Shown in pieces: positions 55,460 to 63,908 of a stretch of 64,000 bases of DNA. Numbering within the stretch: position 1 is the first letter of the stretch; each line of letters opens with the position of its first letter. The notes beneath the pieces were generated by a model. That model was not told the DNA's origin, searched no databases, and worked only from the letters and a program-made list of their open reading frames with translations. Source of the DNA: Acidobacteriota bacterium (GTDB lineage: Bacteria; Acidobacteriota; Terriglobia; Terriglobales; Acidobacteriaceae). The translations under genes were made by a program, and so were the position numbers. The stretch spans positions 86,347-150,346 of the forward strand of contig QIAM01000065.1 in assembly GCA_003225555.1 (NCBI GenBank), given 5' to 3'.

Positions 55460-57364
55460 GTGCCTGCCACGGGAATTCAATTCGCGGATTTCGAACTTGA
55501 TCCCGCTCGCTATGAACTGCGCCGGGCCGGACGCACCCTCAAACTCGAGAAAATCCCCATGGAACTGCTCATCCTGCTGGCGGCAGGGAACGGCAATCTC
55601 GTCAGCCGGGAAGAGATCGTGGAGCGATTGTGGGGCAATGGCGTCTTTGTAGACACCGAGCACGGCATCAATACCGCCATCCGTAAAATCCGCCGCGCCC
55701 TCCGCGACGATCCCGATCAACCCCGCTTCGTTCAAACTGTTACGGGCAAAGGTTACCGGTTTATCGCGTCCGCGATCGAGATTGGAACAGGGCCTGCCAT
55801 TTCCATCGATCCTCCATCTGCCGTCGCTGCACCCAACGTGATTGGATCCAGACTCCGGTGGAAAAACAGACGTTGGCCTCTGTTCTCAGTGGTGGCTGGT
55901 GCCGGTACGCTTGCGCTTGTATTTGCCTTAATTGCCCACTTCGGCTCGCGGCCGATACGCTCTGTTCCTTCCTCGCATGCGGGCCCCGTGGTGCTGGCCG
56001 TCCTGCCCTTTCAGAATCTCAGTGGGGACGATTCGCAGGACTACTTTAGTGACGGCTTGACGGAGGAGATGATCACTCAACTGGGCGAGTTGAATGTGGA
56101 TCAGTTAGGTGTAATCGCGCGAACGTCTTCCATGAAGTACAAACACGCCATCAAGGATGTCGGCCAGATTGGACGGGAACTGGGCGCCGATTACGTGCTT
56201 GAGAGCAGTGTGCGCCGCGACGGCGAGCGGGTGCGAATTACGGTGCAACTCATACGCGCAGACAATCAAATGCATATCTGGGCTCACAACTATGATCGCG
56301 AAGTGACGCACTCGATCGCTGTGCAGGAGGAAGTCGCGAGAGCGGTGTCGCAGCAGATTCAGGTGAAACTTTCGTCTGCTCAGGCGGGACACGCTTCCGG
56401 TCCGCGTCCGCTCAATCCGGCAGCGAGCGAGGCCTATCTGCGGGGCCGATACTTTTGGAACCAGTTCACCGAAACCGGGTTCCGCAAAAGCGTTTCATAC
56501 TTTGATCAGGCCATCGCCGAAGACCCCAACTTCGCCGCCGCATACTCCGGGCTTTCGGATTCCTACACTTTTCTTGTAATCAGTAATGTGATTCCACCCA
56601 GGGAGGGGTGGCCCAAAGCCCGAGACGCCGCTCAAAGGGCGGTCGAACTGGACGGCGGTCTTGCCGGCGGACGCCTTGCCCTGGCTCATTTCAGAATGCA
56701 CATGTGGGAGTGGAAAGACTCCGATTTGGAGTTCAAGAAAGCAATTGCCCTGAACCCGAGTAGTGCTCCAGCACACCGATTGTATGCGGCGTTTTTGGTC
56801 TCTCTCGGTAAACACCGGGAAGCTCTGGACGAAATCGCACAAGCACACCGGCTGGATCCGCTCTCCATGACCAACAATGCCGAAGTAGTGCGTACCCTCT
56901 ATTACGCCCGGCAGTACGAGCAAGCAGTGGAGGAGGCGCGCAAAGCGGAACAACTCGACAACGCATTTCCGCGAACCCATTTCTGGCTGGGACGTGTGTA
57001 CGAACAGATGGGCAAATATTCCGACGCGATTGCCGAGGCGGAGCGGGTGGGACCCTCGCCGGATTCGATTTTGAGCCTGACCGAGATGGCATACGCCTAT
57101 GCGAAGGCGGGGAAGAGTGCCGAAGCACGCGCGCTCCTTCGAAAGTTGGAAGCGCGAGCGAAGCGAGCCTATGTTCCAGCCTATGATCTCGCCGTGGTCC
57201 ATCTTGCCCTGGGGCAAAACGAAGCCGCTCTCCAATGGCTGCAGAAAGCCTACGACGAGCATGATTGGGCAATGGTGGTGCTGGCGGTCGAACCTCGTCT
57301 CGATCCGCTGCGCTCTGACTCGCGCTTTCAGGAATTGTTGCGTAAGGTGGGCTTGCAGCCGTAG
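55460..57364 (+). CDS. winged-helix (CadC-like) regulator with TolB-like and TPR domains
   Basis: 634 residues from a GTG at 55460, preferred because homologues begin just before the DNA-binding domain and a promoter-like -10 lies inside the longer version (TTG at 55415). The OmpR-type winged helix runs to residue about 100 (FELDPARYELRRAGRTLKLE, HGINTAIRKIRRALRDDP, VTGKGYRFIA). One membrane helix (about 140-158) and a FlgO/TolB-N-like domain follow (LAVLPFQNLSGDDSQDYFSD). TPR-type helical repeats continue to the end (ALNPSSAPAHRLYAAFLVSL). It is a one-component membrane regulator with the sensor outside. The target is unknown; the divergent secreted protein and the tricorn protease gene are neighbours. 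Confidence 0.87.
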   Translation: MPATGIQFADFELDPARYELRRAGRTLKLEKIPMELLILLAAGNGNLVSREEIVERLWGNGVFVDTEHGINTAIRKIRRALRDDPDQPRFVQTVTGKGYRFIASAIEIGTGPAISIDPPSAVAAPNVIGSRLRWKNRRWPLFSVVAGAGTLALVFALIAHFGSRPIRSVPSSHAGPVVLAVLPFQNLSGDDSQDYFSDGLTEEMITQLGELNVDQLGVIARTSSMKYKHAIKDVGQIGRELGADYVLESSVRRDGERVRITVQLIRADNQMHIWAHNYDREVTHSIAVQEEVARAVSQQIQVKLSSAQAGHASGPRPLNPAASEAYLRGRYFWNQFTETGFRKSVSYFDQAIAEDPNFAAAYSGLSDSYTFLVISNVIPPREGWPKARDAAQRAVELDGGLAGGRLALAHFRMHMWEWKDSDLEFKKAIALNPSSAPAHRLYAAFLVSLGKHREALDEIAQAHRLDPLSMTNNAEVVRTLYYARQYEQAVEEARKAEQLDNAFPRTHFWLGRVYEQMGKYSDAIAEAERVGPSPDSILSLTEMAYAYAKAGKSAEARALLRKLEARAKRAYVPAYDLAVVHLALGQNEAALQWLQKAYDEHDWAMVVLAVEPRLDPLRSDSRFQELLRKVGLQP

Positions 57365-57435
57365 TTGACCCTTATCCGCCCGCCGCACTAAGATTCCCAG
57401 TCCTTCTTCCCCAGCACGTTCTTAGGAGCCAAAAC

Positions 57436-60400
57436 ATGCGCAAGCTTCTGCCCCTGATGTTTGCCCTGGCAGTCTCACTCCTTCCGCAAAGTTCCAACGC
57501 CCAAACTGATCCTCCGCTCATCCTCCGCTTTCCCACCGTCAGCAAGACGCAGATCGTCTTCAACTACGGCGGCGATCTATGGATCGTCAACCGCGACGGC
57601 GGCGAGGCCCGCCGCCTCACTTCCGGCGTTGGAGTCGAGACCATCCCATCGTTCTCTCCCGACGGCACGCAAGTCGCCTTCACCGGCGAGTACGACGGCA
57701 ACCTCGACGTCTACGTCGTTCCCGCAGCCGGCGGCGTGCCGCGGCGCCTGACCTACCATCCCGGCGAAGACGATGTCCTCGGCTGGACCCCCGACGGCAA
57801 GAAGATTTTGTACTCCACCTGGGGCAACAGCTTCATGCACTTCGAAGATCAGCTCTACACCGTCCCCATCGAAGGCGGATTCCCCACGCAACTCCCCATT
57901 CCCATCGCATGGCAGGCGTCGTATTCGCCGGATGCCACGCACCTCGCCTACATCCCCCACATCCAATGGCAGGCCGCCTGGAAGCGCTATCACGGCGGGC
58001 AGACGACTCCCATCTGGATCGCCGACCTGAAGGATTCCAGTATCACCAAAGTCCCGCGCGACAATTCCAACGACCACGCGCCGATGTGGGTGGACGACAC
58101 GGTCTATTTCCTTTCCGACCGCAACGGCCCAGTCAGCCTGTTTGCCTACGACACCAAGAGCAAGCAAGTCACCGAAGCGTTGCACAGCGACGGCCTCGAC
58201 TTCAAGAACGCATCCGCCGGCCCCGACGCCGTCGTCATTGAGCAGTTCGGCGCCATCAAGCTCTATGATCCCAGCACGCGTCAGGCAAAGAACGTATCCA
58301 TCCACGTGACCGGCGATCTTGCCGCCGTCCGTCCGCATTTCACCAAGGTCGATCCCAAGCGCATCCAGAACTTCGGCATCTCCCCGAGCGGCGCGCGCGC
58401 CGTGTTCGAAGCCTGGGGAGAAATATTCACTGTCCCCACCGACAAGGGCGACATCCGCGATCTCACCCGCAGCCCCGCCGTGGCCGATCGCGATCCTTCC
58501 TGGTCGCCCGATGGCAAGTCCATCGCATATTTCTCCGACGAATCCGGCGAATACGAACTCTGCATCCGCGATCAGAATGGTCTGGGGACGGTTCGCCACA
58601 TCAATCTCGGCAACCCACCATCGTTTTTCTACACGCCCACATGGTCTCCCGACAGCAAGAAGATTGCCTACACCGACAAACGCCTGCAGCTCTGGTACGT
58701 CGATCTCGACAAACCCACGCCGAAACTTGTGGATGCCGACTACTTCGGCGGTTTCGGTCCCACGCAACTTGGCCAGACCTGGGCCCCAGACAGCAAGTGG
58801 ATCGCCTACGACAAGCTGCTTCCCAGCGGGCTGCACGCCGTATTTGTCTATTCGCTGGAGCAAAGCAAGCCCGCGCAAATCACCGACGGAATGAGCGACA
58901 CGCTCTATCCCAGCTTCGACAAGAATGGAAAATACCTCTACTTCACCGCCTCGACCGACACCGGCCTCACGCCGGCCGGCCTCGACATGTCCAGCGACGA
59001 GCACCGCGTCTCGCGCAGCGTATATATCGCCGTGCTGAGCAAAGATGAGAAGTCGCCCCTCGCTCCCGAAAGCGACGAGGAGAAGTCGAAGGAAGAAAAG
59101 AAGGCAGAAGAAAAAGACAAAGACAAGTCCAAAGCCGAGTCCAAGGAAAAAGAAAAAGACAAGGACAAAAAAGACAAGAGCAAGGCCAGCGACAAAGCCG
59201 CCGACAAAGACAAATCGCCCAAAGACGACAAGGATAAAGACAAAGACAAGGACAAAGACAAGAAGGAAGAGCCCGTCGTCGTCAAGATCGATCTCGACGG
59301 AATCAGCCAGCGCATTCTTTCGTTGCCCATTCCCGCCAAGAACTATGTCACCATGGTCTCGGGGAAGTCCGGCATTCTTTTCCTCTCGGAAGGCCCTATG
59401 GTTTTGACCGACGACGATGGGCCCAACCTCAACCAAACCATCCAGAAGTTCGACCTAAGCAAACGCAAAGTCGACAAGTTCCTCGAAGAAGTGAACGATT
59501 TCACCATCTCCTTCGACGGCGAAAAAATCCTCTACCGCAAAGGTGATGCGTGGTCGACCGCATCCACCGACGAACCACCGAGTGGCGGCAGCGGGCCGCC
59601 GAAGCCCGGCTTCGGCCCCCTCAAGCTCGACACGTGGCAAGTCTACGTCGACCCGAAACCCATGTGGAAGCAGATCTACAACGAAACCTGGCGCATCGAA
59701 CGCGACTTCTTCTACGACCCGCACTATCACGGCCTCGATCTCGAGAAGGCGAAAAAGAAATATGCACCCTACCTCGACGGCATAGCGTCACGCGAGGAAC
59801 TAACGGCGCTGTTCCAGGAATGTCTCGGCGAGCTGACCGTAGGCCACATGTTCGTCGGCGGAGGCGAAGCCCCCGAGCCTAAGAAGTTCAAGGGAGGCCT
59901 GCTCGGCGCGGACTACAGCCTCGAAAACGCCCGCTACCGTATCGCCAAGGTCTACAACGGCGAGAACTGGAATCCTGGACTGCAAGCGCCGCTAACGCAG
60001 CCCGGCGTCAATGTGAAAGTCGGAGACTACATCCTCGCCGTCAACGGTCGCGACCTGCACTCCTCCGACAACATCTACAGCTTCTTCGAAGAAACAGCAG
60101 GGAAGCAGGTGGTGCTGAAAGTAGGCGTCAATCCCGACGGCAAAGACTCCCGCGACGTCACGGTAGTTCCGGTCGAGAGCGAAGAAAACCTTCGCCACCT
60201 CGCCTGGATCGAAGGCAACCGCCGCCGCGTCGACGAAGCCACCGGAGGCCGCGTCGCCTACGTCCACGTCCCCAACACCGCCGGCGCCGGCTACGCCAGC
60301 TTCAACCGTTATTACTTCTCCCAAGTCGGCAAAGAAGCCGCCATTATCGATGAACGCTTCAACGAAGGCGGCCAGCTCGCTGACTACATCATCGATCACC

Positions 60401-60873
60401 TGAAGCGCCCGCTGACGAGCAAGGTTGTCACTCGTGAAGGCCACGATTGGTCCAGCCCGTCAGAAGCCATCTACGGCCCCAAAGTGATGATCATCAACGA
60501 AATGGCGGGCTCTGGCGGCGACGCGCTGCCCTGGTATTTCCGTAAAGCAGGCATCGGTCCGCTGATCGGCAAGCGAACTTGGGGCGGCCTGGTCGGAATC
60601 GGCGGCTATCCCGAACTCCTCGACGGCGGACGCGTCACCGCCCCCCGTGCCGCTCTTTACGGCCTCAACGGCGACTGGGAAGTCGAAAACCATGGCGTGC
60701 CCCCGGACTACGACGTCGAATTGGATCCGGCTGCATTCCGCCAGGGAAAAGACGCGCAACTCGACAAAGCTATCGAGGTCGTGATGCAGCAACTGAAAGA
60801 GCATCCCCTCCCTCCGATCAAGCGTCCGGAGTACCCCAACTATCACGAGCACGACGACCTGGGAGCGAAATAA
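57436..60873 (+). CDS. tricorn protease homologue (S41 family)
   Basis: 1145 residues with a signal peptide (LLPLMFALAVSLLPQSSNA). Residues 25-535 are WD/TolB-like propeller repeats (SPDGTQVAFTGEYDGNLDVY, WSPDGKSIAYFSDESGEYEL). A Lys/Asp/Glu-only linker fills residues about 545-613. The tricorn core follows: LGELTVGHMFVGGG, a PDZ domain with GDYILAVNGRDLHSSDN, then the catalytic region IINEMAGSGGDALPW with Ser1026. Tricorn-type enzymes trim peptides released by other proteases; bacterial versions are often exported. AGGAG precedes the ATG. The linker uses mainly AAG/AAA and GAC codons. Confidence 0.92.
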   Translation: MRKLLPLMFALAVSLLPQSSNAQTDPPLILRFPTVSKTQIVFNYGGDLWIVNRDGGEARRLTSGVGVETIPSFSPDGTQVAFTGEYDGNLDVYVVPAAGGVPRRLTYHPGEDDVLGWTPDGKKILYSTWGNSFMHFEDQLYTVPIEGGFPTQLPIPIAWQASYSPDATHLAYIPHIQWQAAWKRYHGGQTTPIWIADLKDSSITKVPRDNSNDHAPMWVDDTVYFLSDRNGPVSLFAYDTKSKQVTEALHSDGLDFKNASAGPDAVVIEQFGAIKLYDPSTRQAKNVSIHVTGDLAAVRPHFTKVDPKRIQNFGISPSGARAVFEAWGEIFTVPTDKGDIRDLTRSPAVADRDPSWSPDGKSIAYFSDESGEYELCIRDQNGLGTVRHINLGNPPSFFYTPTWSPDSKKIAYTDKRLQLWYVDLDKPTPKLVDADYFGGFGPTQLGQTWAPDSKWIAYDKLLPSGLHAVFVYSLEQSKPAQITDGMSDTLYPSFDKNGKYLYFTASTDTGLTPAGLDMSSDEHRVSRSVYIAVLSKDEKSPLAPESDEEKSKEEKKAEEKDKDKSKAESKEKEKDKDKKDKSKASDKAADKDKSPKDDKDKDKDKDKDKKEEPVVVKIDLDGISQRILSLPIPAKNYVTMVSGKSGILFLSEGPMVLTDDDGPNLNQTIQKFDLSKRKVDKFLEEVNDFTISFDGEKILYRKGDAWSTASTDEPPSGGSGPPKPGFGPLKLDTWQVYVDPKPMWKQIYNETWRIERDFFYDPHYHGLDLEKAKKKYAPYLDGIASREELTALFQECLGELTVGHMFVGGGEAPEPKKFKGGLLGADYSLENARYRIAKVYNGENWNPGLQAPLTQPGVNVKVGDYILAVNGRDLHSSDNIYSFFEETAGKQVVLKVGVNPDGKDSRDVTVVPVESEENLRHLAWIEGNRRRVDEATGGRVAYVHVPNTAGAGYASFNRYYFSQVGKEAAIIDERFNEGGQLADYIIDHLKRPLTSKVVTREGHDWSSPSEAIYGPKVMIINEMAGSGGDALPWYFRKAGIGPLIGKRTWGGLVGIGGYPELLDGGRVTAPRAALYGLNGDWEVENHGVPPDYDVELDPAAFRQGKDAQLDKAIEVVMQQLKEHPLPPIKRPEYPNYHEHDDLGAK

Positions 60874-60942
60874 GAATCGTCAGCAGTCGAAGATGAGTTT
60901 TTGATGAAGAACAGAAGAAAGCAGGGGTTGAGAGGCGGAAAC

Positions 60943-60970
60943 AAAAAGGGTCGCTCGTTTGAGCGACCCT
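60943..60970 (-). terminator. rho-independent terminator
   Basis: AGGGTCGCTC (60947-60956) pairs with GAGCGACCCT (60961-60970) around GTTT. On the minus strand it is followed by TTTTGTTT. It ends the 75-residue protein gene, 24 bases after its stop. Confidence 0.85.
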
Positions 60971-60993
60971 GAACATGCTAATTGAGTCCCCGC

Positions 60994-61221
60994 TTACAGC
61001 GTGGACTCAATTTCAAAGCCCCAGGCTTCCAACAGAGGCTCGGGGATGTACTTCGAGTTCTTGTTGCGCCGCGCCCACTCGCGCAGGCGGGTGGACCGCA
61101 AGTACTGATCGGGGGAGAGCTTATACTCGCGAACGACCTGCTCGAACTCGGTAATAGTGGGGACAATCGGGCCGATCGGCTCGGGCTTGCCCCAGTTGGG
61201 ATTTCCACGTCGCTTAGCCAT
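60994..61221 (-). CDS. small basic protein, conserved-looking, unknown function
   Basis: 75 residues starting with MAKRRGNPNWGKPEPIGPIV. A helix-rich middle follows: TITEFEQVVREYKLSPDQYL and LREWARRNKNSKYIPEPLLE. It ends in AWGFEIESTL. The sequence is soluble, without membrane segments. The N-terminus is Arg/Lys/Pro-rich and could bind nucleic acid. AAAGG lies upstream and a strong terminator downstream, so the gene is a complete unit despite its size. No family was recognised. Confidence 0.75.
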   Translation of the reverse strand: MAKRRGNPNWGKPEPIGPIVPTITEFEQVVREYKLSPDQYLRSTRLREWARRNKNSKYIPEPLLEAWGFEIESTL

Positions 61222-61693
61222 GAAAAATGCCTTTCTACCTCAGGGGAATAACTTCCAAAATCTGGTCCTGCTTAACCCTAACTATATGATTCTCCTTGGC
61301 GACTCCGGGATTCAGGATGTCCGGAGATGAGAGCCGCTTTAGGACTAATTTAGGCAAACTAGTATCCCCTTGCGACCCAGAGCTAATCGGAGACTCAACA
61401 TGTTACGGCAATAATATCTAAAAGTCAACGGAAAACTCACCTCTCCTCGATCAACTTTCTTTTCTAACGCACTGCAAACACAAAGCTTGCGGCCTTCCAC
61501 AGGGCATTGCCCTTCGGGATTCCCGAGTCTACGTCGGAAGGCCTGGATGAGCCACTCTTGCACAGCCGCATGCTCCCGGAAAAGCGTTGGTTACGCGCGT
61601 AACCCGCTACGGCCAAGCCAAGATTGATCGCCCGGGCGCATGGACGTAGAGTGCGAAAAGGGATTCCCTACTCCCCATACTGGTACTGGAGTC
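61222..61693. other. intergenic region between divergent genes
   Basis: About 470 bases between the small basic protein gene and the PilZ gene. It is more AT-rich than its surroundings from 61260 to 61480 (for example around ACTATATGATT and AATAATATCTAAAAG), so both promoters are probably here, but no -35/-10 pair is convincing. A 72-residue reading frame on the minus strand (61563-61345) lacks family character and was not accepted. Confidence 0.4.
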
Positions 61694-62830
61694 ATGAATT
61701 TGAAGTCGCTGCTGCTCTGTTCGGACGAGAAGATCGTACGCGTGCTCCGCCGGACCCTCGGCGATCTGGAGATCGGGGTTGAGCTTTGCAGCGACGCTGA
61801 CGCAGCCCTGCGAAAGCTGACCCGCCAGCGGTTTGAAGCCATCATCGTCGATTGCGCTGGCACTGGGTACGAAGCGGTGCTGCGCAGTGCGCGCTCGGCA
61901 ATTTGGAACAAGCGCTCGGTGGCGGTTGCCATTGTCGAACCAGGCGCCGGCCTTCGCTCAGTGTTCGATACCGGAGCGCACTTCGTTCTCTACAAACCGG
62001 TTTCGAGCGAGCGTGCAAAATCCAGCTTTCGGGCGGCGCGAGCTCTGATGAAACGGGAGAGGCGCCGGAACTTACGACTTCCGGTGCAGATCCCGATGCT
62101 GATCAAGAATCCACAATCTGGCGCGACTTTGAAGGTCACGACCACCGATCTCAGCGAAGGCGGTATGGCGATCCAAGCGCCGAAAGGCAATCGCCCTTCC
62201 GGCCGCTGGGACGTTGCCTTTACCCTGCCGGGAACCGAGATTGTCCTTGCAGCCACGGCCGAGTTCGCATGGGAAGGCACGGCGGCGCAAGCCGGCCTGC
62301 GCTTTGTCGCGCTTTCTCCGGAGGCAGCACAGCAATTGAGCGGCTGGCTCAAGTACAACTCGCCTGAAACCGAGCAGGATGATCCCCCTGTCCACTGCCA
62401 GCTAACCGATTTGAGCCTGGGCGGCTGCTATCTCGAAATCTCATCGCCCTTCCCAGTATCGACTCGCGTAACGCTGTCGATGAGCGCCGGAAGCGTCGAA
62501 CTGCGCGCCGAGGGCGTGGTGAGGGTGATGCATCCCGACCAGGGCATGGGAGTTGAGTTCACCCAGAAGACTCCGCAGCACCGCCAGGCGTTGGAAAAGT
62601 TTCTAAGCGTGCTGACCGAGAATCGCAACCTGCTCCCGGAGCTGCTCGTCGAACCTGAGGGTTTGGAACCAGAAACAAACATGAGTTCGGCCCTTGCATG
62701 CGCGTCCACTGAATTCGAAGATCCCCTGCTCGGGCTGTTCCGCAACCAGGCTGCGCTGCCCGCAGATTCCTTTCTGGCGGAGTTACGCAAACAACGGAGC
62801 GCGGCGGTGGCTGTATCCGCCTCGGCTTGA
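61694..62830 (+). CDS. PilZ-domain protein with degenerate receiver-like N-terminus
   Basis: 378 residues from the ATG at 61694 (an in-frame ATG at 61640 adds 18 residues). Residues 1-115 resemble a response-regulator receiver (SLLLCSDEKIVRVLRRTLGD, FEAIIVDCAGTG with the Asp, then ALMKRERRRN). Two PilZ-type regions follow: the first with RRRNLRLPVQIP and DLSEGGMAI, the pair that binds cyclic di-GMP; the second with DLSLGGCYLEI but no RxxxR. The C-terminus is acidic and loosely structured. It likely senses cyclic di-GMP. The partner is unknown. Confidence 0.8.
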   Translation: MNLKSLLLCSDEKIVRVLRRTLGDLEIGVELCSDADAALRKLTRQRFEAIIVDCAGTGYEAVLRSARSAIWNKRSVAVAIVEPGAGLRSVFDTGAHFVLYKPVSSERAKSSFRAARALMKRERRRNLRLPVQIPMLIKNPQSGATLKVTTTDLSEGGMAIQAPKGNRPSGRWDVAFTLPGTEIVLAATAEFAWEGTAAQAGLRFVALSPEAAQQLSGWLKYNSPETEQDDPPVHCQLTDLSLGGCYLEISSPFPVSTRVTLSMSAGSVELRAEGVVRVMHPDQGMGVEFTQKTPQHRQALEKFLSVLTENRNLLPELLVEPEGLEPETNMSSALACASTEFEDPLLGLFRNQAALPADSFLAELRKQRSAAVAVSASA

Positions 62831-62847
62831 GAGTCTGGTGAAAACTT

Positions 62848-62928
62848 CATTGCGATTCTGTTTTAATTTTAAAAGGTTTGATTACGGTTGGTTTTTTGAA
62901 AGGTTGATTGCGGTTCTGTTTTGAAAGG
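62848..62928. repeat. three imperfect tandem copies of a 26-base unit
   Basis: Copies TTGCGATTCTG...AAAAGG, TTGATTACGGTTGG...GAAAGG and TTGATTGCGGTTCTG...GAAAGG follow one another. The last runs into the family B palindrome at 62919, so the head of that repeat seems to have been triplicated. Confidence 0.55.
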
Positions 62929-62992
62929 GCGCGCGGCTTCAGCCGCGCCCGAAGTGCCGCAAAATCAACCTCCGCTTTAGCCGCTGAGATGA
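62919..62992. repeat. palindromic repeat, family B
   Basis: TTTTGAAAGGGCGCGCGGCT leads into a hairpin of GGCGCGCGGCT with AGCCGCGCCC, then CCGCTTTAGCCGCTGAGATG. The pattern matches the copies at 39832 and 42188. Confidence 0.7.
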
Positions 62993-63044
62993 CAGTCCCG
63001 TCTGCGCAAATGAATTGTTCAGCAATCAGCTGAGACCTCGATGC

Positions 63045-63671
63045 TCATTTCTCTTCGGAATCTGGCTGACCCATGGGATTCCCTTCAACCGATCCGCCCT
63101 TCACCAAAGTCGTCTTGATGGTTGATTTCTGGTTGGCCACGAGTTCAATCTCGGTTTCGAAGTTCTGATATCCGGGCAAGCTGATGAGTACGCGGCGCTT
63201 CCCCGGCGCAACCAGCAAAGCTCGGCCCAGACCATTGAACTCACCCACGTGTCCGATAAACAGGCCGTCCACAAACACCGCGGCCCGGCGGGGTATTACA
63301 TCGAGTTTGATTTCCGCCGTGACCTGCGGCATCTGGAGCCGAGGATCTTTCTCCATCTTCACGTGCACAACTTGTTTTTCGCCGGGACGAACTGCGATTT
63401 TCTGCAAGAAATCCATGTACCCATCCTGGCGTACAGCGATCTCGTGTTCACCGGGCAGGAGCAGCAGCTTCTTGGCTCCCTTCAGCTCGTGAAGATAACC
63501 GACATACTGCCGGTCGATCCATACTCCGGAGCTCTTCTCAACCTTGGTGTCGCCCACGAGTTCAATCTCGCCGAGCACGTCGTTACCGGCGTATAAGGTT
63601 GGGACGAATGCAAGCAGGCTCAAGAAAATGAAAGAACAGAACCACAGAGACATACCACGCAAACACTTCAT
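63045..63671 (-). CDS. exported PEGA-domain protein
   Basis: 208 residues from the ATG at 63671, with GGAGA upstream. A signal peptide (FIFLSLLAFVPTLYAG) is followed by two PEGA-like modules: VWIDRQYVGYLHELKGAKKL with LLPGEHEIAVRQDGY, and VFVDGLFIGHVGEFNGLGRA with VAPGKRRVLISLPGY. PEGA modules are beta-sandwich extensions in surface proteins of many bacteria. The C-terminus is a loose acidic tail (GQPDSEEK). Upstream lies an IS110 element on the other strand. Function is unknown. Confidence 0.87.
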   Translation of the reverse strand: MKCLRGMSLWFCSFIFLSLLAFVPTLYAGNDVLGEIELVGDTKVEKSSGVWIDRQYVGYLHELKGAKKLLLLPGEHEIAVRQDGYMDFLQKIAVRPGEKQVVHVKMEKDPRLQMPQVTAEIKLDVIPRRAAVFVDGLFIGHVGEFNGLGRALLVAPGKRRVLISLPGYQNFETEIELVANQKSTIKTTLVKGGSVEGNPMGQPDSEEK

Positions 63672-63800
63672 GACCTTATCTCCTTCGTATTTGGATGCTG
63701 GGCTGATAGGAAGGGAGCAGCGCAGCATGCACGGTCTGCTCGCAAAAGGCGCCATTTTTCCTGAAGTGGAAGGGTAGTGTTGCAGTTGTGAGAGTCCGGC

Positions 63801-63827
63801 GTCATCCTGAGCGGAGCCGTTCTTCAG
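63801..63827. repeat. family C repeat, apparently cut by the insertion sequence
   Basis: GTCATCCTGAGCGGAGCCG (63801-63819) and TTCTTCAG are the left half of family C. The usual right half (GAAGGATC) is missing and the IS110 left end begins at once. Confidence 0.6.
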
Positions 63828-63838
63828 ATGGGATGAGA

Positions 63839-63908
63839 CGGCTGGTCTCGCGGAACGAGCATAAGATGCTGTCCGCAGCGCACTCGAAGTGCAAAAGGAG
63901 ACCAGCCG
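63839..63908 (+). promoter_or_regulatory. hairpin in the leader of the IS110 transposase
   Basis: CGGCTGGTCTC (63839-63849) and GAGACCAGCCG (63898-63908) form an 11-base-pair perfect stem that ends directly before the transposase ATG and covers part of AAGGAG (63894-63899). A small inner hairpin, GCACT-CGA-AGTGC (63880-63892), lies inside. It would hide the ribosome-binding site in read-through transcripts. It could alternatively belong to a guide (bridge) RNA, as known for IS110 elements. Confidence 0.6.

Noticed and set aside
57577..59436. 619-residue open frame on the minus strand inside the tricorn gene
   Set aside because: It is the antisense of the propeller and KD-rich linker; its low-complexity Val/Phe/Leu repeats are the complement of Lys/Asp codons, and it lacks a start signal.
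61345..61563. 72-residue minus-strand frame upstream of the PilZ gene
   Set aside because: GTG start with a poorly spaced GGGAG, no recognisable domain, and mixed composition; evidence was too thin.
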